DNA of 64,000 nucleotides, from the NCBI RefSeq assembly GCF_036231965.1, contig NZ_CP109499.1, positions 8,370,001-8,434,000 of the forward strand, given 5' to 3'. Under the pieces are notes generated by a model that did no database searches, was not told the DNA's origin, and was given only the letters and a program-made list of their open reading frames with translations. Origin of the DNA: Streptomyces sp. NBC_01428 (GTDB lineage Bacteria > Actinomycetota > Actinomycetes > Streptomycetales > Streptomycetaceae). Positions 45,929-55,142 of the stretch are shown here, one piece after another. The position numbers and the translations under genes were made by a program. The first letter of the stretch is position 1; every line of letters begins with the position of its first letter.

Positions 45929-47140
45929 GTGTCCCCGTCACCCACTCCTCTGCACCTCGCCGTCGCGCTGGACGGCGCGGGCTGGCATCCGGCCGCCTGG
46001 CGCGAGCCGGTCGCCCGCCCCCGCGAACTGCTCACCGCCGCCTACTGGACCGACCTGGTCACCGAGGCCGAGCGCGGCCTCCTCGACTTCGTGACCATCG
46101 AGGACGGCCTCGGCCTCCAGTCCTCCTCGCCCACCGAACCGGACGGCCGCACCGACCAGGTCCGCGGCCGCCTCGACGCCGTCCTCATCGCGTCGCGCAT
46201 CGCGCCCCTGACCCACCACATAGGCGTCGTACCGACCGTCGTCGCCACCCACACGGAGCCCTTCCACATCTCCAAGGCGATCGCCACCCTCGACTACGTG
46301 AGCACCGGCCGCGCCGGTCTCCGCGTCCAGGTCAGCGCCCGCCAGAACGAGGCCGCCCACTTCGGCCGCCGCACGATCCCCGCGATCCGGTTCGAGGAGT
46401 ACGACACCCCCGCCGTGCAGGAGGTGGTGACCGACCTCTTCGACGAGGCCGCCGACCACGTCGAGGCCGTCCGCAGGCTGTGGGACAGCTGGGAGGACGA
46501 CGCCGAGATCCGCGACGTGGCCACCGGCCGCTTCATCGACCGCGACAAGCTGCACTACATCGACTTCGAGGGCCGGCACTTCAGCGTCAAGGGCCCCTCG
46601 ATCACCCCCCGCCCGCCCCAGGGCCAGCCGGTCGTCACCGCCCTGGCCCACGCGACGGTCCCGTACCGGCTGGTCGCGAGGTCCGCGGACATCGGCTACG
46701 TCACCCCGCACGACGCCGGCCAGGCCCGCGCCATCGTCCAGGAGATCCGCGCCGAACAGGCCGCGGCCGGCCGCGCCGACGACACCGTGCACGTCTTCGG
46801 CGACCTGGTGGTCTTCCTCGACGACGATCCGGGCGCCGCCCAGGCCCGCCGGGAACGGCTGGACGCGTCGGCGGGGGAGCCGTACACCAGCGACGCCCGG
46901 ATCTTCGCCGGGACACCCGCCCAGCTCGCCGACCTCCTCCAGGAGCTGGCCGCCGCGGGGCTCTCCGGCTTCCGGCTGCGCCCCGCCGTCCTGGGACACG
47001 ACCTCCCCGCGATCACCCGCGGCCTCGTGCCCGAACTCCAGCGCCGGGGAGTCTTCCGGACCGCCTACGAAGCCGACACCCTGCGCGGACTGCTCGGGCT
47101 CGCCCGCCCCGCGAACCGCTTCGCCGCCACCACCGCCTGA
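45929..47140 (+). CDS. LLM (luciferase-family) flavin monooxygenase
   Basis: A 403-residue luciferase-like TIM-barrel oxygenase that would use reduced FMN supplied by a separate reductase. PLHLAVALDGAGWHPAAWR begins strand 1. The insertion IEDGLGLQSSSP (about 58-69) and GRAGLRVQVSARQNEAAHFGR (split) contact flavin. The C-terminal RRGVFRTAYEADTLRGLLGL matches the NtaA/SnaA/DszA subgroup ending. Members release sulfite or cleave C-N/C-S bonds. The leader peptide points to sulfur compounds. GTG start, first gene of a four-gene operon. Confidence 0.87.
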   Translation: MSPSPTPLHLAVALDGAGWHPAAWREPVARPRELLTAAYWTDLVTEAERGLLDFVTIEDGLGLQSSSPTEPDGRTDQVRGRLDAVLIASRIAPLTHHIGVVPTVVATHTEPFHISKAIATLDYVSTGRAGLRVQVSARQNEAAHFGRRTIPAIRFEEYDTPAVQEVVTDLFDEAADHVEAVRRLWDSWEDDAEIRDVATGRFIDRDKLHYIDFEGRHFSVKGPSITPRPPQGQPVVTALAHATVPYRLVARSADIGYVTPHDAGQARAIVQEIRAEQAAAGRADDTVHVFGDLVVFLDDDPGAAQARRERLDASAGEPYTSDARIFAGTPAQLADLLQELAAAGLSGFRLRPAVLGHDLPAITRGLVPELQRRGVFRTAYEADTLRGLLGLARPANRFAATTA

Positions 47141-47160
47141 GCCGGAAGGACCCCCCGACC

Positions 47161-48537
47161 ATGAGCAAGCCGCTCAAGCAGATCCACCTCGCGGCGCACT
47201 TCCCCGGCGTCAACAACACCACCGTGTGGAGCGACCCCGAGGCCGGCAGCCACATCGAGTTCAGCTCGTTCGCCCAGTTCGCGCGGACCGCCGAGCGCGC
47301 CAAGTTCGACTTCCTGTTCCTCGCCGAAGGTCTGCGCCTGCGGGAACAGGGCGGCAAGATCTACGACCTGGACGTCGTCGGACGCCCCGACACCTTCGCC
47401 ATCCTGACCGCGCTCGCGGCCGTCACCGAACACCTCGGCCTGACCGGCACCATCAACTCCACCTTCAACGAGCCCTACGAGGTGGCCCGCCAGTTCGCCA
47501 GCCTCGACCACCTCTCCGACGGCCGGGCCGCCTGGAACGTCGTCACCTCCTGGGACGCCTTCACCGGCGAGAACTTCCGCCGCGGTGGCTTCCTGCCCCA
47601 GGACGAGCGGTACTCCCGCGCCAAGGAGTTCCTGGCCACGGCGAACGAACTCTTCGACTCCTGGCACGGCGACGAGATCGTCGCCGACCAGGAGAGCGGC
47701 ACCTTCCTCGACGACGCCAAGGCCGGAGCCTTCGTCCACCAGGGCCGGCACTTCGACATCGAGGGCCAGTTCAACGTCCCGCGCTCCCCGCAGGGCCGCC
47801 CGGTGATCTTCCAGGCAGGGGACTCCGAGGAGGGCCGCGAGTTCGCCGCCGCCGGCGCCGACGCCATCTTCAGCCGCTACGCCACCCTCAAGGAGGGCCA
47901 GGCCTTCTACACCGACGTCAAGGGACGCCTCGCGCGGTACGGGCGACGCCACGACGAGCTGCTGATCCTGCCCGCCGCGACCTTCGTCCTCGGGGACACC
48001 GACGCCGAGGCCGAGGAGCACGCCCGTGAGATACGGCGCGCGCAGGTCAGCGGCGCCACCGCCATCAAGCACCTCGAGTTCGTCTGGAACCGCGACCTGT
48101 CCTCGTACGACCCGGACGGTCCGCTGCCCGACATCGACCCGGACCTCGGCGAACACACCATCGCCCGGGGCCGCGCGCAGGTCCGGATGTACCGTGACCC
48201 GCTGGCCACCGCCCGTGAGTGGCGTGAGCGGGCGGCCGCCAACAACTGGTCCATCCGCGACCTCGTCATCGAGACCGGAAACCGGCAGGCGTTCGTCGGC
48301 ACCCCGGCCACCGTCGCCGAGACCATCAACGACTTCGTCCAGGCCGACGCCTCCGACGGCTTCATCCTCGTCCCGCACATCACACCCGGCGGCCTGGACT
48401 CCTTCGCGGACAGCGTCGTCCCGCTCCTCCAGGAACGCGGCGTCTACCGCACCGCGTACGAGGGCCGCACCCTGCGGGACCACCTCGGCCTCGCCCACCC
48501 CGACGCCGGGGCGCGGACCGACCGGGCCGCGTCATGA
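47161..48537 (+). CDS. NtaA/SnaA/DszA-type flavin monooxygenase
   Basis: 458 residues of the NtaA/SnaA/DszA subgroup: IHLAAHFPGVNNTTVWSDP (8-26), FLFLAEGLRLREQGGKIYDLD (split, about 51-71), GRAAWNVVTSWDAFTGENF (about 121-139), SPQGRPVIFQAGDSEEGREFAA (split) and the closing GVYRTAYEGRTLRDHLGLAHP. DszA and relatives open sulfone rings or cleave sulfonated and EDTA-like compounds with FMNH2. A 20-bp gap to the previous gene and ATGA overlap with the next show one operon. Confidence 0.9.
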   Translation: MSKPLKQIHLAAHFPGVNNTTVWSDPEAGSHIEFSSFAQFARTAERAKFDFLFLAEGLRLREQGGKIYDLDVVGRPDTFAILTALAAVTEHLGLTGTINSTFNEPYEVARQFASLDHLSDGRAAWNVVTSWDAFTGENFRRGGFLPQDERYSRAKEFLATANELFDSWHGDEIVADQESGTFLDDAKAGAFVHQGRHFDIEGQFNVPRSPQGRPVIFQAGDSEEGREFAAAGADAIFSRYATLKEGQAFYTDVKGRLARYGRRHDELLILPAATFVLGDTDAEAEEHAREIRRAQVSGATAIKHLEFVWNRDLSSYDPDGPLPDIDPDLGEHTIARGRAQVRMYRDPLATAREWRERAAANNWSIRDLVIETGNRQAFVGTPATVAETINDFVQADASDGFILVPHITPGGLDSFADSVVPLLQERGVYRTAYEGRTLRDHLGLAHPDAGARTDRAAS

Positions 48538-49625
48538 AGTTCCTGGCGATCACCCTGATCGTGCACGCTCCGCATCCCGTGACCGGCGTCAAGAAGCCGA
48601 CCAACGACCGCTTCCGCGAGGTGATCGACAACGCGCTGCTCGCCGAGGAACTGGGATTCGACGGGTTCGGAGTGGGGGAGCGCCACGAGCGTCCGTTCAT
48701 CTCGTCCTCCCCGCCGGTGGTGCTGAGCCACATCGCCGCGCTCACCTCGCGCATCCGGCTGTTCACGGCGGTCACCACCCTCAGCCTCCTCGACCCGGTC
48801 CGCGCGTACGAGGACTACGCGACGCTGGACCATCTGTCGGGCGGGCGCCTGGAGCTGATCGTCGGAAAGGGGAACGGCGCGGCGCAGCGGGAGCTGTTCC
48901 GGGTCACGACCGACGACCAGTGGGACCGCAACGCCGAGAGCTACGAGGTGTTCCGGCGCATCTGGCGGCAGGACAAGGTCACCGCGGCGACCCGCTTCCG
49001 CCCGGAGCTCCACGAGGCCGAGGTGTGGCCGCGACCGCTCCAGCAGCCCGTCCGCGTCTGGCACGGCAGCGCCACCAGCAAGGAGTCGGTCGACCTGGCC
49101 GCCCGGTACGGCGACCCGCTCTTCTCCGCCAACGTCACCAACACCATCGAGCCCTACGCCGAGTTGATCCGCCACTACCGCGAACGCTGGGTGCACTACG
49201 GCCACGACCCGGCCGCCATCGCGGTTGGCGCCGGCACCGCGGGCTTCTACGCGGCGCGGACCTCCCAGGAGGCACTCGCCGACTACCGGCCCGTGTTCGA
49301 AGGCAACCTCGCGTTCCAGCGACGTCTGGGTCTGGAGCCCGTGTTCCCCACCCTGGAGGACTTCGTGGAGCGCAGCTCGGCGCTGATCGGCAGTCCCCAG
49401 CAGATCATCGAGAAGGTGCACCGCTACCACGAGCAGTTCGGGCACAGCGTGCTGCATCTGCACGCCGACGCGGGTGGACTGACGAATCGTCAGCATCGCA
49501 CGGCGCTGGAACTCTTCCAGTCGGACGTGGCACCGGTGCTGCGCCGCGAGATCCCCGATCCCCCGTTCACCTGGGGACCGGTCCTCGCGCCGCCCACCCG
49601 CCACCCTGTGCCCGCCGACCACTGA
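48534..49625 (+). CDS. LLM flavin oxidoreductase
   Basis: 363 residues, luciferase-like TIM barrel: MKFLAITLIVHAP, NALLAEELGFDGFGVGERHERPF (split), TAVTTLSLLDPVRAYEDYATLD and SGGRLELIVGKGNGAAQRELF, which is the phosphate-binding region. HSVLHLHADAGGLT near the C-terminus closes the barrel. The start overlaps the previous stop by ATGA. Substrate unknown. Organosulfur breakdown is inferred from the operon. Confidence 0.87.
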   Translation: MKFLAITLIVHAPHPVTGVKKPTNDRFREVIDNALLAEELGFDGFGVGERHERPFISSSPPVVLSHIAALTSRIRLFTAVTTLSLLDPVRAYEDYATLDHLSGGRLELIVGKGNGAAQRELFRVTTDDQWDRNAESYEVFRRIWRQDKVTAATRFRPELHEAEVWPRPLQQPVRVWHGSATSKESVDLAARYGDPLFSANVTNTIEPYAELIRHYRERWVHYGHDPAAIAVGAGTAGFYAARTSQEALADYRPVFEGNLAFQRRLGLEPVFPTLEDFVERSSALIGSPQQIIEKVHRYHEQFGHSVLHLHADAGGLTNRQHRTALELFQSDVAPVLRREIPDPPFTWGPVLAPPTRHPVPADH

Positions 49626-49640
49626 GGAGCCCGAACCGTC

Positions 49641-50765
49641 ATGTCCGACATCCCTCTCGGCGTCCTCGACCTGGTCCCGATCCCGTCCGGCTCCACCGCC
49701 ACCGAGGCGCTCCGCAACTCCGTCGACCTGGCCCGCCGGGCCGAGGAACTCGGGTACGCCCGCTACTGGTTCGCCGAGCACCATCTCAACCCGGGCGTCG
49801 CCGGCACGTCGCCCGCGGTCCTCCTCGCCCTGACGGCGTCGGCGACCTCGACCATCAGACTCGGTTCCGGAGCCGTCCAGCTCGGCCACCGCACCGCCCT
49901 GTCCACGGTCGAGGACTTCGGCCTGATCGACGCGTTGCATCCCGGGCGTCTCGACCTGGGGCTCGGCCGCTCGGGCGGGGCCCCTCCGGGTGGCGCCGCC
50001 GCCCGGCCGACCACCACGCCCGTCGTCGACGGGCTCACTCCCAACGGGCTGCGCATCCCGCCCCGTTTCTCGTTCGAGCACCTTCTCGGATCACCGCGGG
50101 TGGCCCTGCAGCGCACCCTGCTGCAGCAGCCGAAAGCGGTGTCGCAGGAGTACGGCGAGCAGATCGACGACGTCCTCGCCCTCCTCGCCGGCACCTACCG
50201 GTCGGCCGACGGTGCCGAGGCGCACGTCGTCCCGGGCGAGGGCGCGGATCTGCAGCTGTGGATCCTGGGCAGCAGCGGCGGCGTGAGCGCCGAGGTCGCC
50301 GGCCGCAACGGCCTCCGGTTCGCGGCGAACTACCACGTCAGCCCGGCGACCGTGCTGGAGGCGGCCGAGGGCTACCGCGCCGCGTTCCGGCCGTCCGACG
50401 TCCTCGACAAGCCGTACGTCAGCGTGTCCGCGGACGTGGTGGTCGCCGAGGACGACGCGCGAGCCCGTGAGCTCGCCACCGGCTACGGCCTCTGGGTCCG
50501 CAGCATCCGCAACGCCGAGGGGGCCATCCCGTTCCCCACCCCGGACGAGGCGCGCGCCCACGTCTGGTCCGCAGCCGACCGCGCGCTGGTCCAGGACCGC
50601 CTCGACACCCAGTTCGTCGGATCCCCGGGCCGGGTGGCGGACCGACTGGCCCAGCTCCAGGAGGCCACGGGGGCCGACGAGTTGCTGATCACCACGATCA
50701 CCCACGACCACGCGGACCGGGTGCGGTCGTACGCACTGCTGGCCGAGGAGTGGCGCACGCGGTGA
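49641..50765 (+). CDS. LLM flavin oxidoreductase, MsnO8-like
   Basis: 374 residues. LGVLDLVPIPSGSTATEALRNS, RYWFAEHHLNPGVAGTSPAVL and IRLGSGAVQLGHRTALSTVEDFGLIDALHPGR (each split) follow the MsnO8-type LLM pattern common in actinobacteria, with LGRSGGAPPGG as the FMN phosphate loop (about 111-121). There is a 60-residue insert before EYGEQIDDVLALLAGTY. It is the last gene of the operon, followed by a terminator. Confidence 0.87.
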   Translation: MSDIPLGVLDLVPIPSGSTATEALRNSVDLARRAEELGYARYWFAEHHLNPGVAGTSPAVLLALTASATSTIRLGSGAVQLGHRTALSTVEDFGLIDALHPGRLDLGLGRSGGAPPGGAAARPTTTPVVDGLTPNGLRIPPRFSFEHLLGSPRVALQRTLLQQPKAVSQEYGEQIDDVLALLAGTYRSADGAEAHVVPGEGADLQLWILGSSGGVSAEVAGRNGLRFAANYHVSPATVLEAAEGYRAAFRPSDVLDKPYVSVSADVVVAEDDARARELATGYGLWVRSIRNAEGAIPFPTPDEARAHVWSAADRALVQDRLDTQFVGSPGRVADRLAQLQEATGADELLITTITHDHADRVRSYALLAEEWRTR

Positions 50766-50778
50766 ACCGCCGCCGGGC

Positions 50779-50809
50779 GGCGGCCGGGCGGATCGTCCGC
50801 CCGGCCGCC
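50779..50809. terminator. Bidirectional terminator between LLM operon and metX
   Basis: Perfect 14-bp stem (50779-50792 with 50796-50809) with a 3-nt loop between convergent stop codons. Confidence 0.85.
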
Positions 50810-50815
50810 CTGCCG

Positions 50816-51967
50816 TCAGCCCGTCAGTTCGCGGACGAGTGCGGAGACCTGCTCCACCTCGATGAGGAAGCCGTCGTGCCCGTAAGGGGACTCGATCACC
50901 CGCGGCCGGTCCGCCGTGGAGATGCCCGCCGCCACCTCGGCCTGCTGGGACGGCGGGTAGAGCCGGTCGGAGTCGACGCCGGCGACCAGCGTCCTCGCCG
51001 TGACCAGGCCGAGCGCCGCACGGATGCCGCCACGGCCGCGCCCGACGTCGTGACTGTTCATGGCCTCCGACAGCGTCACATAGCTGCCCGCGTCGAAGCG
51101 GCGCACCAGCTTGGCGGCATGGTGGTCCAGATAGGACTGAACCTGGTAGCGGCCACCCTCCCACGGGTCCTCCGCGGCCTGCGGGGCACGCCCGAAGCGG
51201 ACCGCCAGCTCGGGCTCGCTGCGGTACGTGACGTGGGCGAGGCGGCGGGCCAGGCCCAGGCCCGCGTGTGGTCCCCGACCCGGCCCGGCACCGTGATAGT
51301 CGCCGCCCCGCCAGTTCGGGTCGCTCCGGATCGCCCGCGTCTGGATGTCGGCCCAGGCGATCTGCTCCGCGCTCGCCGCCGCCGTGGTGGCCAGCAGCAG
51401 TAGCGCGTCCGTGCGGTCCGGGTACGACACCGCCCACTCCAGGGCGCGCATGCCGCCCATGGAACCGCCGATCACCAGCGCCCAACGGCCGACACCGAGC
51501 GCGTCGGCGAGTCCGGCTTCCGCCGCCACCTGGTCGCGCTGGGTCAGAAAGGGGAACGCGCCCCCCCACGGCGGGCCTGCCGGGCCGGCCGAGGACGGAC
51601 CGGTGCTCCCCTGACAGCCGCCGAGCACGTTCGGCGCGACGACGAACCAGCGGTCCGGGTCCAGGGCGCGACCGGGCCCGACCAGAGCGTCCCACCAGCC
51701 GGGCGTCGGGTGACCGGGCCCGGCCGGTCCGGCGACATGGCTGTCGCCGGTGAGCGCGTGCAGCACCAGCACGGCATTGGACCCGTCCGGCGCGAGCCGC
51801 CCCCAGGTCTCGAACGCCAGCCGCACGTCCGGCAGTTCACCGCCCGCCTCCAAGGACAGCGCCTTGTCGCGGAGGTGCCACTTGCGCTGTCCGGGCGGGT
51901 CGCCCTCCCGCCGGCCCCCGGAGGCCGGCGGGAGGGGATCGGCGGACGGAGCGACCTCGGCGTTCAG
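50816..51967 (-). CDS. metX: Homoserine O-acetyltransferase
   Basis: 383 residues, alpha/beta hydrolase fold that acetylates homoserine with acetyl-CoA for direct sulfhydrylation by MetY. LHALTGDSHVAGP, nucleophile Ser169 in VIGGSMGGMRALEW, and the C-terminal Asp/His in ESPYGHDGFL are intact. No ATG, GTG or TTG exists in frame before the conserved EGDPPGQRKW block. The best start is CTG at 51967, which overlaps the metY stop as CTGA, with GAAGGG 6 nt upstream. TTG further inside would delete conserved residues. It is co-transcribed with metY. Confidence 0.88.
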   Translation of the reverse strand: MNAEVAPSADPLPPASGGRREGDPPGQRKWHLRDKALSLEAGGELPDVRLAFETWGRLAPDGSNAVLVLHALTGDSHVAGPAGPGHPTPGWWDALVGPGRALDPDRWFVVAPNVLGGCQGSTGPSSAGPAGPPWGGAFPFLTQRDQVAAEAGLADALGVGRWALVIGGSMGGMRALEWAVSYPDRTDALLLLATTAAASAEQIAWADIQTRAIRSDPNWRGGDYHGAGPGRGPHAGLGLARRLAHVTYRSEPELAVRFGRAPQAAEDPWEGGRYQVQSYLDHHAAKLVRRFDAGSYVTLSEAMNSHDVGRGRGGIRAALGLVTARTLVAGVDSDRLYPPSQQAEVAAGISTADRPRVIESPYGHDGFLIEVEQVSALVRELTG

Positions 51968-53322
51968 GACGCACCCTTCGCCGCGCGGAAGCCTGCCTCC
52001 AGATCCGCCTTGAGGTCGACCAGGTTCTCGATGCCCACCGACAGCCGCACCAGCCCCGGCGAGGTACCGGTCGCCGCCAGCTGCGCCTCGTCCAGCTGAC
52101 TGTGGGTCGTCGAGGCCGGGTGGATGATCAGGCTGCGGACGTCCCCGATGTTCGCCAGATGGCTGAACAGCTCGACGGCGTCCACGAACCGCTTCCCGGC
52201 CTCGACGCCGTCCCGCAGCTCGAACGCGAGGACCGCGCCCGCTCCGCGCGGCAGATAGCGCTGCCCCGCTTCGTACCACCGGTTGGACGGCAGTCCGGGG
52301 TAGTGCACGGCGGCCACCTCGTCGCGCTGCTCCAGCCACTCGGCCAGCGCCTGGGCGTTCGAGGAGTGCCGCTCGATGCGCAGGCTCAGCGTCTCCACGC
52401 CCTGGAGGAGCAGGAACGCGGAGTGCGGCGAGAGCGCCGGGCCGATGTCCCGCAGCAACTGCACCCGCAGCTTGACCGCGAAGGCGCCGGGGCCGAGCGC
52501 CGGCCAGTACCGCAGCCCGTGGTAGCTGGGGTCCGGCTCGGTGAAGTCCGGGAAGCGGTCCGCGTGCGCACCGAAGTCGAAGGTGCCGCCGTCGACGACG
52601 ACACCGGCGATGGTGGTGCCGTGTCCGCCGAGGAACTTGGTCGCCGAGTGGACGACGATGTCGGCCCCGTGCTCGAGGGGCCGCAGCAGATACGGCGTCG
52701 GCACGGTGTTGTCCACGATCAACGGGACGCCCGCCCCGTGCGCGACGTCCGCCACGGCCCGTACGTCGAGCACGTTGCCGCGCGGGTTGCCGAGCGTCTC
52801 CGCGAACAGGGCCTTGGTGTTCGGCCTGATCGCGGCACGCCACGCCTCCGCGTCGTCCGGGTCGTCGACGAACGACACCTCGATGCCGAACCGGGGGAGT
52901 GTGTGGCGGAACAGGTTGTACGTGCCGCCGTACAGCGACGTACTGGAGACGATGTGGTCCCCGGCGGACGCCAGCGTGAGGATGGCGAGGGTCTCCGCGG
53001 CCTGCCCGGAGGCGAGTGCCACCGCCGCGACCCCGCCCTCCAGCGCCGCCACGCGCTGCTCGAAGACGTCCTGGGTCGGGTTGTGGATGCGGGTGTAGAT
53101 GTTGCCCGGCTCGGCCAGCGCGAACAGGTCCGCCGCGTGCTGGGTGTCGCGGAAGACGAACGAGCTGGTCTGGTAGATCGGCACCGCCCGCGCACCCGTC
53201 GTCGGATCGGGCACGGCACCGGCGTGGATCTGCCTGGTCTCGAACGACCAGGCGGACGTGTCGGGACCGGGCGCTTCGTCGGGGGTGTGCCCCGCGGTCA
53301 CGGAGTCGATGGGGCGGCTCAT
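51964..53322 (-). CDS. metY: O-acetylhomoserine sulfhydrylase
   Basis: A 452-residue PLP enzyme that makes homocysteine from O-acetylhomoserine and sulfide. The lysine that binds PLP is K229 in HSATKFLGGHGTT. YQTSSFVFRDTQHAADLFAL, YTRIHNPTQDVFEQRVAALEGG and LGNPRGNVLDV (each split or short) are family blocks. ATG at 53322 has GGGAG upstream. The gene follows a leader peptide by 178 nt and overlaps metX. Confidence 0.95.
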   Translation of the reverse strand: MSRPIDSVTAGHTPDEAPGPDTSAWSFETRQIHAGAVPDPTTGARAVPIYQTSSFVFRDTQHAADLFALAEPGNIYTRIHNPTQDVFEQRVAALEGGVAAVALASGQAAETLAILTLASAGDHIVSSTSLYGGTYNLFRHTLPRFGIEVSFVDDPDDAEAWRAAIRPNTKALFAETLGNPRGNVLDVRAVADVAHGAGVPLIVDNTVPTPYLLRPLEHGADIVVHSATKFLGGHGTTIAGVVVDGGTFDFGAHADRFPDFTEPDPSYHGLRYWPALGPGAFAVKLRVQLLRDIGPALSPHSAFLLLQGVETLSLRIERHSSNAQALAEWLEQRDEVAAVHYPGLPSNRWYEAGQRYLPRGAGAVLAFELRDGVEAGKRFVDAVELFSHLANIGDVRSLIIHPASTTHSQLDEAQLAATGTSPGLVRLSVGIENLVDLKADLEAGFRAAKGAS

Positions 53323-53499
53323 GGTTCTCCCTTGTGCGGTGTACGGGTACGGAGGCGCACGGGTGCGCGGATGGGCGCGGGCGGAGGTGCGGGCGGACGC
53401 ACGGCGGCCGTGCGCGTGATGCCCTGAAGGCGCGCAGGGCAAGGCGAAGTGCGGTGCCGGGAAAGGGGAGGAGAAGGCGATCGGGCGCGGAGCGGAGCG

Positions 53500-53574
53500 T
53501 CAGCTCACGGCACGACACGCCGTGGTGGTGACACGCACGTAGTCGACGTGGCGGCGGGTCACGAGCACGGTCAT
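53500..53574 (-). CDS. Leader peptide of metY-metX
   Basis: A 24-residue peptide, MTVLVTRRHVDYVRVTTTAC plus four residues, sharing the R(H)VDxxRV core with the other leaders and containing one Cys codon near the end. The 100 nt after its stop are C/T-rich and G-poor. No clear ribosome-binding site is visible, so it may be translated leaderless or from a weak site. Confidence 0.75.
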   Translation of the reverse strand: MTVLVTRRHVDYVRVTTTACRAVS

Positions 53575-53682
53575 GCAGTCAGGTAACCACAGTTGGTCAC
53601 GGCACACCAGCGGATCGCGACCTTCGGGGACCGGATGAAGGTCGTCCGTCCCAAGGGGAGTTGGCGGCAGCGGTGACCGGCC

Positions 53683-53732
53683 GGACCCGGCGGCGCGACG
53701 GCGGTGGTGCGGCACCGCCCGTCGCCGGGTCC
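53683..53732 (-). terminator. Terminator of the nine-gene sulfur operon
   Basis: Nested stems: 53683-53692 with 53723-53732 (10 bp) and 53701-53706 with 53713-53718 (6 bp), 25 bases past the FMN-reductase stop codon. Confidence 0.65.
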
Positions 53733-53757
53733 GGGCGGTGCGCCGGCACGACCGCCG

Positions 53758-54315
53758 TCAGCCGGTCGACGCCAGGACCGTCGTCCGTCCTCCGAGCGCG
53801 GCGGAGAAGTGGTCCGTCACCTGCTCCAGGGCCTGGGCCGCGGCGAGCGCGACCGCCGGTGTGCCGTCCTCGCCGACGACGATGTCCTTGTCGAGGGTGA
53901 ACCAGCCGGGGACGATGTGCGAGGCACCCATGGAACTCAGCACCGGACGCAACGCGTAGTCGATGGCGAGGACATGGGCGGTGCTGCCTCCGGTGGCCAG
54001 CGGCAGCACCGTCTTGCCGGTCAGCGCGTACTGCGGGAGCAGGTCGAGGAGCGACTTCAGCAGGCCCGAGTAGGCGGCCTTGTAGACGGGTGTGCCGATG
54101 ACCACGCCGTCCGCGCGCTCGAACTGCGCCGTCGCCTCGACGATCGCCGGGTGCCGGAAGTCGGCGCCGAGCAGGGCCTGGGCGGGCAGGGTCCGGACCT
54201 CCAACGGGATCACCTCGTGTCCCTGGAGGCGGAGCCGTTCGTCCAGGTGACGCAGCAGACGTGTGGTGCGGGAGGTGGGGGAGGGACTTCCGGAGACGGA
54301 CAGAATCACAGCCAT
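53758..54315 (-). CDS. NADPH-dependent FMN reductase (SsuE-like)
   Basis: 185 residues, flavodoxin fold: AVILSVSGSPSPTSRTTRLL with the FMN phosphate loop (8-14), GTPVYKAAYSGLLKSLLDLL (about 75-94) and LPLATGGSTAHVLAIDYAL (about 105-123), all hallmarks of SsuE/MsuE reductases. It would supply FMNH2 to the LLM monooxygenases upstream in the same operon and perhaps to those of the other operon. ATG at 54315. Confidence 0.92.
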   Translation of the reverse strand: MAVILSVSGSPSPTSRTTRLLRHLDERLRLQGHEVIPLEVRTLPAQALLGADFRHPAIVEATAQFERADGVVIGTPVYKAAYSGLLKSLLDLLPQYALTGKTVLPLATGGSTAHVLAIDYALRPVLSSMGASHIVPGWFTLDKDIVVGEDGTPAVALAAAQALEQVTDHFSAALGGRTTVLASTG

Positions 54316-54364
54316 GGCGGGCCTTCCGGGTCGGGGTTCGGATGCGGCGAGGGGCGGTGGGACG

Positions 54365-55141
54365 TCACCAGGCGCTCGACCGCACGGCGACCAGCGGCCG
54401 CAGGTCGTTGCGCAGCGCTTCGAGGAACGTGACGACCTCGGCGGCGACCGAACGGTGCTGCAGGTCGTTGAGGACGTCGTGGTGCGCACCGTGGACGACC
54501 GAGAGACGGGCCCGGGGCAGCGACTTCGCGGCACGGGCGAGCGCCTCGTGGTCGGCCAGCGGGTCGGCGTCACCGGCGAGAAGCAGGGTGGGCACGCCGG
54601 TCTCGCTCGCGTACGCCGCGCCGAGCACCGCGTCCGGAACGGCGTCGCCCAGCGACCCGCGCCGTACCCCGGCGTCCTGGGAGAGCGTCCCCCGGTGCGT
54701 CGGGCACGAGGTGCGCACGTCGAGCTCGTCGTCCCAGGTGCCGATCCCGGCGGCGGACTCGGCGGTGGGGCCGGGGAGACCGGCGAGGACCAGCGCGGCG
54801 GGCTCCGGGGCCGGCCCCGTACCGGTCCGGCCGAGGAGCGCGGCGAGCGCCGCGGCCCCGGTGTCCGACCCGACGAGCACGACCGGCAGGGCCACTCCGT
54901 CGTCGGAGGCGGTGCCCCCGATCGCGTCCGTGAGCCGCTCGGCCAGGCCGGTCAGCGAGCCGTCCGGGTCCCCCGCGTCGAGGACGGGCGCGTCGATCAC
55001 CCGGACGCGGTAGGCGTCGGCGGCGAGCCGCCGGGCGAAGCGCGTGTACGTGTCCCGGGTCTCGCCACGGCCGGGCACCACGATGATCGTGCCGCGGATC
55101 AGCAGGCCCTCGGGCCCGTGGTGGTCGCTGTACTGGGTCAT
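54365..55141 (-). CDS. Alpha/beta hydrolase
   Basis: 258 residues. An alpha/beta hydrolase layout with GTIIVVPGRGETRDTYTRFA (oxyanion loop), VVLVGSDTGAAALAALLG (about 89-106, nucleophile elbow G-S-D-T-G where Asp replaces the usual Ser), LLLAGDADPLADHEAL and the catalytic-type His in VVHGAHHDVLNDL. The elbow resembles haloalkane-dehalogenase-type or degenerate hydrolases. It starts 1 bp past the LLM gene, so the two are coupled. It probably processes the oxygenase product. Confidence 0.8.
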   Translation of the reverse strand: MTQYSDHHGPEGLLIRGTIIVVPGRGETRDTYTRFARRLAADAYRVRVIDAPVLDAGDPDGSLTGLAERLTDAIGGTASDDGVALPVVLVGSDTGAAALAALLGRTGTGPAPEPAALVLAGLPGPTAESAAGIGTWDDELDVRTSCPTHRGTLSQDAGVRRGSLGDAVPDAVLGAAYASETGVPTLLLAGDADPLADHEALARAAKSLPRARLSVVHGAHHDVLNDLQHRSVAAEVVTFLEALRNDLRPLVAVRSSAW

Positions 55142-55142
55142 C

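Noticed and set aside
50816..53518. Frameshifted metX-metY fusion
   Set aside because: Both proteins are complete, and the overlap follows the coupling pattern of other operons here. No frameshift is needed.
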